From Acestrorhynchus altus (lineage: Eukaryota; Chordata; Actinopteri; Characiformes; Acestrorhynchidae), in contig JAVGWO010000026.1 of assembly GCA_034509495.1 (NCBI GenBank), forward strand, positions 4,879,665-4,943,664: DNA of 64,000 nt. Reading direction: 5' to 3'. Under the pieces are notes generated by a model that saw nothing but the letters and a program-made list of their open reading frames with translations, was not told the DNA's origin and searched no databases. Position numbers and translations under genes: made by a program. Positions 12,531-25,579 of this stretch are shown here, piece after piece (positions within the stretch are counted from its first letter, which is position 1; each line of letters starts with the position of its first letter).

Positions 12531-13196
12531 ATGTATATTCTGTGTATCAGAGAAGGAGGGGAAGCAATTAATTTTCTATATGTCAATATAAAAAGTCATT
12601 TTGGGACATTTGTTTTGGTACATTCAACATGGAATTCTGACAATATAAAGAACATCTATTTGACATTGTTTAAAAAAAGTATTAATATAATTACAAGGTT
12701 TTTGCTTCAGACTAATGATATATGTGTTGGGAGAGTAATGGTACATATATTTGTACCAAACCATCTTGTTATGGATATTAAGGTTCAGTGCAAATGGTTG
12801 TATGGAAGACACAAGGTATGTACTGTTGTGTATTCCTCTAGTTGCAGCTGACCCACTATCCCTGGCTGTACAATGCAGTACAGTAGGATAGTAACATTAG
12901 CTGAGGATCATCATGGCATGTGTTTGTTTACCAAGATAGTTTGAATTTTTGGTCACAGCACAGCGCATCCATTGTGCACTGACTTTTACCTTATATTGCA
13001 AAGGTTCAATGGTAAAACCTATGTGACGTAACATTGGCTATTTTAATCTAACATACTGTAGCAGCTACCTCAGAGGGACCATGCAGCACAGGTGGAACAA
13101 ACTTTAATTTGTATGAAAGTCTGTTCGACCTAAATGAAAAGAAGCCTTCTGTGTTTCCAAACATTTGAACAGTAATTCAAAGATTTTCAATAGTTC

Positions 13197-13200
<4 letters not shown>
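12531..13200. other. Unique AT-rich non-coding sequence
   Basis: An open frame of about 106 codons at 12531-12851 has no recognisable domain, no splice context and AT-biased composition. I treat it as chance. Confidence 0.5.

Positions 13201-13264
<64 letters not shown>
13201..13264. repeat. (GT)n microsatellite
   Basis: About 31 GT units ending in a GCGTGCGTG variant. Confidence 0.98.
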
Positions 13265-14172
13265 CGCGTGCGTGTGTTGGCATTATCCATCTCAGTTGCT
13301 CTAATCTCAGCCGTAGATTTCCTGTTCTCCTTCGACGGCTCTGGTACTGGTGTAGTTTGCTACACTGTGTTTAGGAAGTTCATCCATTGTTGTGGAGAAC
13401 CGTCCAGGAAGGAAAAGGCTCCGCCTCCACACTTCCCATCCAGCCGCCTGGTGTGTTGATGATGTTACAGGGTCAAGGCATCGTGAGAAACCTGGTGTGA
13501 CCCTGTGACCTGTTTTGCCAACTCAATGTGCCAACTGACTAAGCTTCTTACTGATTTGCAGAACATCTCTGATTAAAGATCTTATTTCCAGAATAGTGGC
13601 TTTATAGAGGAGGGAAAATCTTTTAATTGTAAAGAAATGTTAAAAGAATTTGGGTTTGCTTGTCAAAAGTTCTCCTTTGTCATCTCTATTTCTGCGTTTG
13701 TTATGAAATGGTTACACAATGCAAGTAAAGGTCAGTAAGCGGAGAGTGAGCGAGCGGAGACTCCTGTGGATGGTCTCTGAGGAAAGTACACTGACGGATG
13801 TGAGGTGTATGTGTGTGTTATAGATCATATGGATAGTATATGGTAATGTATTGGGGTTGCTTTTAGCTAAATGGAAGTTATTGTTTTGAATCTATAGTAG
13901 GTCCATTAGCGAGTGCTCTTATAGTATGTGGATATGAGTTGCACTCTGTTTTGCTTTCGGCTCTGTACTGTAAGCTAATGTTTTTTGCCTACTCAAAGGT
14001 CAAATAAGTGGACATTTATTGGAAAGAGTTGGTTATATGCCTGGGGCAAGCTAGAGGGTGTGTGTTCCTGTGGGAATTTGATTTGTCCATCTACGGAGAG
14101 ATCAGCTCAGTCAGCATTTGTGTTTGTAAGCAATGAAGGGAAATTGCCCTTTTCAAGAGTATGATATTGTAA

Positions 14173-14174
<2 letters not shown>
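13265..14174. other. Unique non-coding sequence
   Basis: Nothing recognised. Somewhat richer in GC at 13310-13440, without exon hallmarks. Confidence 0.45.

Positions 14175-14234
<60 letters not shown>
14175..14234. repeat. (TA)n microsatellite
   Basis: About 29 TA units. Confidence 0.98.
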
Positions 14235-14237
<3 letters not shown>

Positions 14238-17200
14238 TATTCCTGATATTCTACACATTGAAACCCCATGCCTAATATGTTGGTTATCATTTTGTGCCAC
14301 TGAAACAGCTCACTCTGCAAGACATATGACAATTCCCGGTGGTATCTATCACCAAGACGTTTCCGCAGATTCTTTATCTAATGTCAGTTGTGAGATGGAG
14401 CATCCATAGATCTGACATAGTTGGAAATCACACATGTACCCAGCCATCCTAGTAATAAAAGAAAACATGATTCATGAGGCAAGATGGCCTTCTTCCATTG
14501 CTTAAAAGTCCAGTTCAGCTACTTGTGAGCCCAGTGTAGTCACATCTGATAGTGGACAGGTGTTCACATGGGCACTCTTACTTGTATTCAGCTACTCAGC
14601 AGTGTGTGGTGCACTGTGTGGTGTGAGTTATTGCTCTTCTAAAAATAAAAATTCTAAGAGCTGTTTTTGTGACACATCAATGAACCTTGAGTACCTGACG
14701 TTGCCAGTGTCTGACTCTGAATCCACTGATCGGTTACTGTCTAACATGCTTATCAGACCTTGATATGGGGTATGCTTAGCGATAATCAGGGTTATTCCTG
14801 CCGTTGGTGGTCTTGGTGCCTCGGCTCATTTCCATAGCATCCAATGGTGATTTTATTAAGTAGTTAATATTTTCCTTTAAATAGTAATTGGGGATAATTA
14901 ATAGTTGTCAGGTGCTCACATTTCACATCACCATTTGAGAGTTGTGTCCACTAGAAATATTGTTAGGTCTTGTGTATGCGTAGGAGTGTGATGTAGTGTG
15001 TGGGTAGTGTAGTCCACTGAGACAGATCCACTGGCCTCTGGGTAGATAGACTTCTCCATCTCTGTTGACCTCAAATGTTGACCTTCCCATCTTCTCTGCC
15101 TTTTCCAAAATAAATTGGGAGTTCATTAAAATTACAGTATGTTTATCACTGCATTTAAGTTTCCTGCTAATCGTATCTGGAATAAAAGAAAAAAACTGCC
15201 CACAAAGATTGTTTGTGGAAAAAAAAGTTTGATGTTGGAGCCTATATTGAGATGCTGCAAGTACTTCACTTGCTGTTCCTTCCTCTCTCTCCCTCTTTCA
15301 CTCTACCTCTCCTCAACATGTCCACCCACATCTTTCTTCTACAAACATTTGGCGCAGGATCTGAACTACACCAATAGGTCATGTGATATAGAGGATTAGT
15401 TTGAAGGAATGCTTTATTGATCGATGGGAAGGATTCCAGAAAATACCCTATTTTTTTCTCACACTCTCTCTCTCTCTCTCTCTCTCTCACATTCATATCG
15501 TGTCTCAAATTTCTGTTTACTATACTCTTACCCCTGTGGCCTGTGCCTAGCCCTTCATTATCACAGCTACTACTAGCTGCCCAGTGATGAAATCTGTGTG
15601 CTGTATATCTAGATGACTTGTTAGAATTTTCTCATACTCACTTGGTCCACAATTTGCATCTTCAGTCATTTAACACAAGACAAGTAATGAAAATACATTT
15701 CAATTCTGAACACATGAAAACAAATGGCACTGGTTTTCCACTGCATGGTACAGAGTACCGTTTTTAGTACCTGCTCCCTTGTAGTTCCCACCAAACTCCT
15801 CACATGACCTTTCACACTGTATATTTTATTTACAACATATATCCTGTTCTCTATCTGGCTGTACATGTAGGTGAAAACAAGCCTGCTCACTGGCTAACAC
15901 TACAGTAATACCTAAATCTAAATAATACCTAATAAAACACTATTACCTTAAAATAGCATTAGCTCAAAATTGAAACTTAGAAGGAAATATGTTACTTGTT
16001 TGCCTGTTATAAGCTAAAAGTATTCATTTTCTTAAGTAAAGCTGGCTTAATAATAATGAATATGCAAATAAATTGTAATTACAAATAATAAATCAGCTAA
16101 TTTGACTAGCATGATGCTAACTTAGCTAGCCATCAACAGTTTATTTACCACAGATTTTTTACTCTTAATATTTTTTAGCAAAGCCCATTTTTAAATCTAG
16201 AAACCTCTTCAGATAATGTAATTTAGGATCTATAAACCTTTACAGTAGTGCTGTTGATTTATGACCTCACCAGCTACATTGCTGAGGGAGCTGTGGCTGA
16301 AAACAAACCAGGTGCCAAATCGAGTAGAGTTGTGTAGTGCAGTGGAAAAAGTGCCGCAATTGAATGCAAATCCTTAATAGCATGCTGAACCTGCACAGCA
16401 AAATGAAAGCAATAACTGTAGAATAATAAAGACTGAAGTTCATTTTGACTTCTCAAAGTGCCAAAAGCATAGCATATTAATAATACCTGATCACAAAAAT
16501 AAGGCAAGGTAAACTGTGGTTGCCCAATGCAGACAATTAGTGAGCCAGAGATTAAGTTTCTTGTGTTATCTTAAAATGACCTGCACCACCCGTAATCTTT
16601 TTTCAATATGTAATTTACTTACATTTTCTACATGCACACTCCCTCCCTCCACCCATGGTAATTGCGAGCCTCTGCTGCAGTTGTGAAAGCTGTTTGTGGG
16701 GCTGAATTTTGTCCTAATCCACCTTTGAAACCGCTTTGAAACTCAATTAAGCTATTCTATTTTTTTTTGTTTTGTTTTGGAGGGGGGGAGGGGGTTAGTG
16801 AAAGTGGGTCATTTTTTTTACCCCTAGGACATTAAATGAATATACACTATTAAGACAACACAAGGGTTAAACAAACAAGGAAAGGTGACACTTTTCCTCA
16901 GAAAATGCAAATAATCATTGGTAAGTACAACCCAGATTATATCAAATGTTTGCATAAGTACACAGATTGTTGGCATCAGGACTAACATAGAGACTGAATT
17001 TAAGTGTACATTTTGTAACTAGACATGTCGTCTGATGTTAGTAGTGCAGTTAGTACAGTTTAGTAAGTTTAGTACAGCTCACTTGTCTACCAAACAAGTG
17101 CAAAAGATAACAGTCATTTGGATTGGAAGCTGGAAAAAGTAGAGAGGTCTCTACTAGCCGTAGACATGTCTTAGACTCAAAAAAGGTGGTCTTGACTATC

Positions 17201-18724
17201 GCGATAACCACAGTATTACTAGTTCTGCAAACAATAACCATAAACCCCTGCCAGGATGGGTGATTCTTTTGGTATGCTTGCCACTCAGTCATATTTTTAC
17301 ATGTCTTCAAACTTCTTCAGGCATTGTTAGCTGATAATTTCACACCGGGTGACAGTGTGATGTCCCTGAGCCAAATGGCAAAGCTACAGCTGAGTCCTAT
17401 TACAATAGACCCCAGACAGATATGTAGTTAAATATCTGTTTTGACTTCCCAAAATGTGCAAAGGTTCTTTCCATATTGCTATTTGCATAAATTGAAAAAA
17501 TAATGTGCTGGATTACAACTAGACTTTGAACATATGCACAATTTACACACTAATACAAAATGCATATTCTGCATAACCATAATTACCACAGAAGCACATC
17601 AAATAAGATGAATTTGTGTTCGTGCATTTATGTATAAATTAATGATGTACTCACTTGAACTCATCACTTTTTTAGAGGTTTTAGTTTAAAATTTTAGGCC
17701 TTTTCTCATAAGGGGCTCTCAAAATAGCTTCACTGTTTGAACCCTGAAGAGGCTCAGCTGGCTGTCACTGTGACCATCATCATCACCTTCATCATCGTCT
17801 GCCCGTGAACGTGACTCAGCAAGAACAATGCAGCCATCTGGAAATCGGCCAGCCCTTTGTTTCAATAATTCATCCCTCTCTCTCTGCCTTTCTCTCTTTC
17901 TCCTCTCTCGGTGATGAATAGAATATAGCTTACTGACTTTTGTCACCATTTGCAACTTAGATGTCTAGATAGCTCTAGATATTCATCAATAAGCCACTTA
18001 TTTGCCTGCAATTAATGCTAACCCATGTTATTTGATGTGGTTGTACTTCTCTGTGCATTCTCAGATATCTCACTGAGGAGCAACGCATTAAGATGTCTTC
18101 TCATAATCTGTGAGCTTCCGACAAGGTTAGGTTCAGGTTAGGGTTACTTAAACTGCATCTCACTGAAGCTCAAAACTATTGGAAGCAAGGCATTGGGCTA
18201 TGCAGATCATTTTGTAGATGTTGATTTCACCCCCACTTTTCTCAACTTCCACTGACTGTTTGAGCTTCCAATACTGAATAACACCAACCAACCTGCGAAT
18301 AGGAATATGACCCTATACCAATCCTGTCCTTCTCATGTCATGGAAAATCGTCCCTTTGTCATGCAGCACCTTGAAGTACAGTGTTTTATACTGCTTTGTT
18401 GATCAGGCCGCAGTATCCACTGCAAAGTAAGTCAACAAAATTAATAGAGTCAAATATATCAAAGGAACTCTTGCTTAATTTTAAGCTGTGTAATAAAAAT
18501 GGCTTTTAACATAGTAGTAAATCCATGTTGGCTGAATCCTTAAACAAAGGGCCTGTTAACAGATGGAGACCTAATCAACTGAAACAATAGTGAGAGCCTC
18601 AACAAAGGTTGAAGTAATTTAATTTGGAGAGAGGGTTGGACCAGTTTTCAGATTTCATTTAGAAGCTTTGATGAACTCAGTCTGGTCAACAGTCCTCTCT
18701 GTCGGAGTTGTGTATGTTTACGGA
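14235..18724. other. Unique non-coding sequence with minor simple repeats
   Basis: Contains a (CT)n at 15464-15488 and short CT/GA patches near 17875. No coding exon, RNA gene or clear transposon seen. A CCCCTGTGGCCTGTGCC fragment near 15531 may be a scrap of the MITE family. Confidence 0.4.
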
Positions 18725-18970
18725 TACATGCTGTATGGACAGAAGTATGGGGACACCTGCTTGTTTATCATTCACTTCTGAAATCTAGAGTAATAAAAAG
18801 CAACTGTCTCTACTCTCCTAGAAAGACTTTGTACTGGATTTTGGATATATGTTTAGATGCTCCAGTGTCATCTTCCATTGGTAGTTCTTCTGCACCGGGA
18901 CAAGAAGTGTTTGTGCATTTGCACATCTGGGTCAGCAATGGGTGCTTCTTAAAGCACAAGCATTTTGAAA
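18725..18970 (+). mobile_element. MITE-like repeat, copy C (shortened)
   Basis: Starts GGACAGAAGTATGGGGACAC, includes AACTGTCTCTACTCTCCTAG and ends CATTTGCACATCTGGGTCAG CAATGGGTGC. It shares the start and end of the family but lacks much of the middle. Confidence 0.65.
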
Positions 18971-19061
18971 TATTGTGTAGTTATAGTAAATACACATTGG
19001 GTTTTCTTGTAGATGGTCATTCATTAACAACACAAAAATGTACAAATAGAGCAATTCCTAG

Positions 19062-19430
19062 GTGGATGCTGTGGTATTGCTAAATGGTTGCTTTGCAGTT
19101 GTATTGTTCCATATGGTTACCTTGCTGTTCCTAAGATATTACTATGGTAGTCATTGTGGATTTGTGGCAATAGTTATGTTTGGTGGACTGTTTCATGTGG
19201 TTAGTATAGTGCTGCTAAACAGTTGTTATATTATCCCAGGTGGTTCCTATGCAGTTATGCTGTTGGTGATGGTTGATGGGGTGATGATAACTAGTTGGTA
19301 TGCAATGTCTGACAGATGACAGGCTGTTGCTAGGTGGTTGCTATGCTGTGTGGTCATTGATGAATGTAATGTTATTAGGTGTTTATTTAGTTAATATTCC
19401 ACATGGTTGCAAGGGTGTTGGCAGTGTTCT
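19062..19430 (+). repeat. Degenerate GGTTGCTA-type tandem repeat
   Basis: Recurrent GGTTGCT(A/T)TG, GGTTACC and CTAGGTGGTTGC units at irregular 20-30 base spacing form an old satellite-like array. The complementary version (CCTAGCAACCA, CCATAGCAAC) is at 41195-41440. Confidence 0.7.
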
Positions 19431-20690
19431 AGTTGCATGAAGACATGAGCAGAACACAAAGTTAACCCACAAGATTCCACAGTTCATTTCTATTTGAAAA
19501 AAATGGACCAAAACTCGTTTGCTACATAAAAATCAACGTCAAATGAAAATACGAAATAAGCACAGCAATCCTTATTAGTTAGAATGGTAATGATACTGCT
19601 TTGAAATGACTGGTCACTAATAAAGTGTACATTAAGCATTAAGTACTTGACTCTAGAGACCAAACAGGGAATATTAGGTAAAGGATGAGGGATATGAACC
19701 TGGCTTTTGGTATTTAATTATAGTGATAACCTTATATACATCCTGTTTGACATTTGACTGAGTGCTCTGGACCTCATCTGCATTTCCTACTAAAACTAGG
19801 AGTGGAATGCAAAGAGTATGTTAGGACCATTGTGTGCCTTGTTCTTTTCTATTCTCTCCATGACACTCCCTGACATACCTAGAGCTCTGTACCTGATCTC
19901 ACGCAACTTTACACACCTGAACTACATCTACAAAGAGTGTGGTCTTACTCAGCACTTGAACTTTAAACTTATCATACATCCAGTGTACAAAGGGTTTCCA
20001 AATGGTTTGCATAGTGTCTTTTTTTTCTGCAGTGTTACACGCCCTTACCTGTTTCAAATACATACGTCAGGGGACAAATGCATAACAATGGCTAAGCATG
20101 GCTAAAATGAAGAGACACAATGATAGTAGACAGACCTCACACACCCATATGTATAAATACATACCTATAGGCGCCACCATTTCTCTGGAATTTTGTAGTG
20201 TATTTATCTCAATTTATCTCCCTGTAGCTGTGTGTGTGGGGACACTTGTGTCCCTGGCCATTGTCCAGTTGGCCCACCAAGAGCACATGTATCCCTCTGC
20301 ATAATGATGGGTCATCATGGCTTCAGGGAGATCTGGTGTGTGTTTGTGCGTGTAATTTATTCAGTATTTATTGTTGTCTATTCCCCAGTGTTAGTCATGG
20401 CTGATTCCCATTGTTGTGAATCTCTACTCTATTGTCGGGAAACTCCACCAATCAGAGACAACAAAGTCAGATTAATGAAGAGGAGTATTTCTAATATTCT
20501 CACTCCTTCTGTGTATTGAGTATTACCATATTCATATTACCAACAGAATACATATATATACACAATCCCAATATACACAGTATATCGCAATATGTATAAT
20601 GAATACCCCTGTATCATATTAAATATCATATTGCCAGGATTTTACCAATACACAGCCTTAGTAGAGTGTGCTACTAAATGGAATATTGAG
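19431..20690. other. Unique non-coding sequence
   Basis: Several overlapping short open frames (19818-20519) lack any recognisable domain or consistent frame. Nothing else identified. Confidence 0.4.
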
Positions 20691-20693
20691 TGT

Positions 20694-20868
20694 CTAATGA
20701 AGTGGGTCCCTTGCCTGGTCCTTGGGGACCCCCTACCATGCACATGTTTATCCTGCTCCCAATGCACCTGATCCAGCTAATCAGCAAATTAGCAAGCGCT
20801 GAGTTGAAGGTGGCATGTTGGAGCAGGAGCCCAGTAAAATTTGCAAGCCTGGGAACCACTGCTCTAAT
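20694..20868. mobile_element. hAT-like palindromic non-autonomous element
   Basis: CCTGGTCCTTGGGGACCCCC near the left end pairs roughly with AGCCTGGGAACCACTGC at the right. CACCTGATCCAGCTAATCAG and GGTGGCATGTTGGAGCAGG form the inner inverted arms. This is the layout of a widespread fish MITE with AACCACTG/CAGTGGTT ends. Confidence 0.65.
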
Positions 20869-21010
20869 TGCTAGGATTTTGACCTCAGCTGAGGTGTTAT
20901 ATTACATTCTTATATGTGGCCATGATGCAGTAAAGGGTTTTTGTGAACAGCATGTTAATTCCATTCATCAGAATACCATAAGACCGAGTGCCAAACAACC
21001 CAACACCATG

Positions 21011-21571
21011 CACCGATCAACCATAACAGGATCACCTCTACATTCACTGTCCATTTTATCAGCAGTAGCAAATTGTAGATCTATTACAGAGTCCATTTGT
21101 TTCTCTGCATACTTTGTAGTCTCCTTTCATCCTCATCATTAATGGTCAGGACCCCACAGGACCACCACGGAGCAGGTATTATGTGGGTGGTGGGGCATTC
21201 TCAGCTCTGCTTTGTCACTGAAATGGTGGTGTTTTTTTTATGTAGGTTGTGATGGTACCAGTGCATAAGAAACAGCAGTGCTTCTGCAGTGTCCCCTCAG
21301 TGTCACTGCTGAACTGAAAATAATCTGCCTACCATGTCTTGTGGGGAACAGGTTAGGAGTGTCGCATAGAGTGGACAGTGATTGAACACAGTGTTTAAAC
21401 ACTCCAGCAGCACTGCTATGTCTGATCCATCAGTACTTGTGCAACACACACAAACACAGTAAAACCTGCCATGCAGAGAATGACCTACCGCCCACATAAT
21501 ACCTGCTCTCTTATGGTCCTGTGGGGTCCTGGCTATTGAATTAGAAGGAATGATGTTATGGTTGATAGGTG
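21011..21571. mobile_element. Foldback DNA element with terminal inverted repeats
   Basis: CACCGATCAACCATAACA (21011-21028) is repeated inverted at 21554-21571 with 17 of 18 matches. A second long inverted pair lies inside: AGGACCCCACAGGACCACCA with GCAGGTATTATGTGGGTGGT (about 21149-21191) mirrors 21485-21535. No transposase. It belongs to the same family as 59345-60262. Confidence 0.85.
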
Positions 21572-21849
21572 GGCAACACTGTACAATACTGTATAATATA
21601 AAACCATACAACACAGCAAAGCACGTCCTGCACCATATGAGTTGAGATACTGGCTGTTGTTAAACCAAACCATCATTTGTGTTCTCTGGTGACATCCATA
21701 ATACTTATCCACTTATCCACAATCCATCTTTTCCTCTGTTTTCTGTTATTGTCTCTGTGTGTTTCTCCTGCACCATGCAGCTGCCCTTCCTCCTGTCTGC
21801 ATCCTGGCCTCTGCTGTGCTGTCTGCCCCAGACTCATCCCCATCTGGCC

Positions 21850-21898
<49 letters not shown>

Positions 21899-22200
21899 AT
21901 CACAGTGCACAAGTTTCCACCTCATTTCTATTTCAAAATTTTGGAACGTGATTGCTCACACTTTTTCCCCATTAATGTTTCTCTCCCCCTCTTATTTCCC
22001 CCTTCTTTTCTTCTTCACTTCTCTTGTCTTTTTTTCTTTCTTTCATCCTCTCCCTTTTTTCTTTGCCTCACACTCTTCCTCTTTTATTGTAATTCTTTAA
22101 TTTCATCCTCTCCCTTTCTCTTCCTTTCACCTGCTCTCTCTTACTGTGTCTTTTTCACCTCTCTGTTTTTTAACTTACTCCCTGTTATTGCACTTTGTTT
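21572..22200. repeat. GA microsatellite and CT-rich low-complexity region
   Basis: (GA)n at 21850-21895, then about 200 bases of CT-rich sequence. The long open frame through this part (Leu/Ser/Phe-rich) follows from the composition, not from a gene. Confidence 0.75.
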
Positions 22201-23689
22201 CTGACTACTTTGATGAGAGTGAACAGTCACTGTGTCTCTTTATGTGTGAGGCAGTCACAGACACAACACTGGCCTCATTCGTGTCTCTGTCTGAGTGCAT
22301 GAGTGAAAGAGGTTTTGTTCTGAGGAGTATGAACATAGCTGGCCATCCGCTCTTCATCTGAGAACAAAACAAAGAGCGTCTGTGGCCGTCTGTAGGATCG
22401 GAACATGCAGATGACAGATTGACAATGCACAACCTCATGCAGAGTCATTTTAACTGACTTTACTGAATCAGTAATAGAGGTCCGACTGTAATTTGCCCTG
22501 AAAGAGTCTAAAAATAGATGACTGAAGACAGCGATTCAGTTTAATTATGATTCTTTAGGAAATGATTTGGTGCATTTGGATATTTTAGATTTTTTATAAA
22601 TATATGATTATGTTCCCAGTATCATACCTGCACACTGCAGTTTTGATTCGATTCATACATGCATAAGCAGATTGAGAAATATTCATACAACCAAAGCAGT
22701 GTCATATTTTCTGCATCAACAAGCATCATAATATTGATTTTTCAAACACAGCCGTAATATTTTGGACATTTCAGAATTGATTTCCACCTTTAAGATTGAT
22801 TGATTTATCAGTGCATTGCTTCATTGACACCTCTACACAAGGGTTCTTCAGGAGATGTTTGTTAATATGTGTGAGTGTAATGAGCATTTTAAAGGTAAAA
22901 GAACCTTGATTTCCATGTAAAGCTTTGTTTAAAGCAGAGCTGTGACAATGGCTGCAGGTTTTACGTGATAAACAACCAGCAAAACATCTGATTCCACCAA
23001 AATCAACCGGTCACTCTTCAAACACCTGAATACATGAGCTTGAATAACACCTGCGGCCACACAACATGTTTCTGACCTGGTTTGACACCCCAGGTTCTTC
23101 ATCTTCATCTCTTTTATAAGCACTGGGGCATATTCACTAATTGTTTTTCAGAAGAAACATCATATTAAAACCAAATGAAGCAGTTTTCACTGAATGTGAA
23201 ACAATATTTCCTTATTTGGGATGTGTTCTGTTTACATGGACAGAGAGCAGAGCTGTTAAAACACATGAACCTGATGTAGGATTTTTTTCAGATTTAAGTT
23301 TGGTGAAGCATTTTTATTTTGAATAGTGTACAATCTCATACTAGACTTTAAAGTGTTTGTGTGTGAGTGAAAGAGAGAGAGAGCGTTTAGCCTTTAGTGT
23401 TGAATCAAACACCTCTGTCACTCTGACCTCATTTGTATGATGTTACATGACTGTAAGTTGATCTTTTCTTTCTGGCATGCAGGAGACAGCGATTGGTGAT
23501 TAGACAATGGCTAATGTCTTTTGCTTTTGTCTCTCAGTCTCTCTGTCTCTCTGTCTCTCTCCTGTGCCATTCATTTGTTCACTGTCTGTCTGTGTGTGTT
23601 ATCAGTTGCCTTAAGATGTATTAGTCTTGTCAGTGCTTCTGTCTCTCTTTCTTTCTCTATCTGATACACACACACACACAGTTATAATT
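22201..23689. other. Unique non-coding sequence
   Basis: No exon recognised. GTTCTTCAGGAG and AAAGAACCTTG near 22842-22905 may be remnants of the GGTTCTT MITE. CT repeats at 23530-23560. Confidence 0.4.
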
Positions 23690-24165
23690 GTGTTTTCTGG
23701 AGAGAAACATTGGTACAACATGTTCTAAATGTACTTTTATGTGCATTTTATACAGTTGGACAATGTTTATCTTGCTTACTGAAACTGCCTCTACTGTTCA
23801 GGGAAGATTCATTTTATGGCATTGCTATATGGATATGATTTGCATTCAGCAACAAGTGCATTAGTGTGGTCAGGAGATTACATGATCACCACCCCACCTC
23901 ATCTCCAACTCCCCAACACATCCCACCATCATTACAGAGAACACAGCTGCACTGCTCCACATCTCAGTGTGGGGGACTTCATACCCCTGTAGCCCATGCT
24001 TGGCTTTAGACATGGTGTCAGTAGGTTCATGTTTATCTGCTCCAGAGAGTTCAATTGTATTGACTGTATGTCTCTACAAGGACTAGACTAGCTGTGTGTG
24101 CATTTGCACATATGTGTCAGCAATGGGCGCAACTTAAATTAGAGGTGGGCACAAACATTATGAAT
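23690..24165 (+). mobile_element. MITE-like repeat, copy D (most complete interior)
   Basis: Contains CTGCCTCTACTGTTCAGGGA, GCATTCAGCAACAAGTGCAT, CACCACCCCACCTCATCTCC, TTACAGAGAACACAGCTGCA, ATACCCCTGTAGCCCATGCT, GTTTATCTGCTCCAGAGAGT and GCATTTGCACATATGTGTCA in the family order. Confidence 0.75.
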
Positions 24166-24186
24166 CCATGTCCTGACAAGGTAGGT

Positions 24187-24190
<4 letters not shown>

Positions 24191-24236
<46 letters not shown>
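24191..24236. repeat. (GT)n microsatellite
   Basis: About 22 GT units ending GCGTGC. Confidence 0.98.
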
Positions 24237-24239
<3 letters not shown>

Positions 24240-24630
24240 CCCATTTGCACAAAGAGTCCTGTGTTTTCGTACCCCTCGGGGGACATGTTTTCATTTTGGA
24301 AGGTCTGTGATAGTACACCTGCATCTCATGTGATGATTAATAAACAGCCCATGATCATAAGGCTGACTTATTGTTTCAGTGTGTTCCTGTAGCAAAGGTT
24401 AAATGAACACTGACTCAATTCAAACACAGACTCTATTCAAACACTGAGCTTTCTTCAGGCTTTACTTATATAAGACAGTGAGAGTTGTTATCCTGCAGCA
24501 GTCACTGAACCTGTTTAGCTCTAATGTCGATAAGGAGTTACGATGTCCTGTAGCTGTGCGCTGTGCTCTCTCGTTCTCTGTCTGCCACTATGTAACACTC
24601 TGCATCTCTGCCTTATATTAATAAACAAAT

Positions 24631-24660
24631 TAATGATGATGATGATGATGATGATAATCA

Positions 24661-24698
<38 letters not shown>

Positions 24699-24701
24699 TT
24701 A

Positions 24702-24773
<72 letters not shown>
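24631..24773. repeat. (GAT)n-(AAT)n-(ATT)n-(AAT)n inverted trinucleotide array
   Basis: GAT units pass into AAT, flip to ATT around 24700 and back to AAT at 24731. The flips give long self-complementary AAT/ATT arms that could form cruciforms. Confidence 0.95.
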
Positions 24774-24864
24774 CTAGGACACAGAATACTTGGCAATCCA
24801 AATTGTTTGTCAGAATAAGTGTGCTTAATTTTGTTTGATGAATGTCTGATACATCCATAAATTA

Positions 24865-24892
24865 TGTTTGTTGTTGTTGTTGTTGTTGTTGG
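24865..24892. repeat. (TTG)n microsatellite
   Basis: Eight to nine TTG units. Confidence 0.95.
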
Positions 24893-25102
24893 ATGAAGTG
24901 AAAAGATTAATTATTTGAAAGATGTATAATGTACCAATGTGCAAGGAGGTGCTCTTTGAAAGTGACCCAAGAGTTCAGACATTGCATACATTGTTCTGCT
25001 GAATTGTCAATAGGAGGTACAATATAAGTCATATTGTGATGTGTTGGTATCTCTGCTGGGATTTTGAAATGTTCATTGTTTAATGCATATTTGTAAATTG
25101 TA

Positions 25103-25127
25103 GTTTTATATATATATATATATATAC
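25103..25127. repeat. (TA)n microsatellite
   Basis: Short run of about 12 TA units. Confidence 0.95.
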
Positions 25128-25516
25128 AATGGTAATACAATGGTAGAAACTGTGTTTGGTATTCAGTGTTAGGCCTTTGGTCAACTGTTTAATGTTTGAT
25201 TTTGGTTACAACTTTTAAATCATTTAGATTAAAATGTTGGCCCATCCTTGAAATGATACAAAATGGTTTTATAGGAAGTTATAGGAAGGTTTATAGGACG
25301 TTGGTGGGGTAAAAGGTCTTTATGGGTTTGGTGGAATTTAATGAGGGTGCTGTATTGTATGGTGTAGCTGGAATGTCTAATGAGTGTTGTTCTCAAGTGG
25401 TGGCATGTTGCCATGTAGTTTGTGGTAAGGGTTACTGTTTTGCCTTTGCTACGGAAAATTCACAGTTTTTCTGTTTGGGTCCGAATTTTAAGATTTGGGT
25501 GGATATTTTTGAATTT

Positions 25517-25527
25517 TTTTCTCTCTC

Positions 25528-25558
<31 letters not shown>

Positions 25559-25572
25559 TTCTCTTTCTCTGC
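25517..25572. repeat. CTTT/CT-rich microsatellite
   Basis: Mixed TCTC and CTTT units. The adjacent minus-strand Lys/Arg/Glu-rich open frame is an artefact. Confidence 0.95.
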
Positions 25573-25579
25573 AGGCTGA

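Noticed and set aside
12531..12851. Open frame of 106 codons
   Set aside because: AT-rich, no recognisable motif, and a counterpart open frame on the opposite strand; likely chance.
14560..14763. Hydrophobic N-terminus resembling a signal peptide
   Set aside because: It depends on a GTG start; the nearby ATG is in another frame and gives no signal peptide.
20098..21142. Overlapping plus-strand open frames of 68-150 codons
   Set aside because: The largest lies over the hAT-like palindrome and the start of a foldback element; no protein family recognised.
21677..22204. Open frame of 175 codons rich in Leu, Ser and Phe
   Set aside because: Spans a GA microsatellite and CT-rich low-complexity sequence; no domain.
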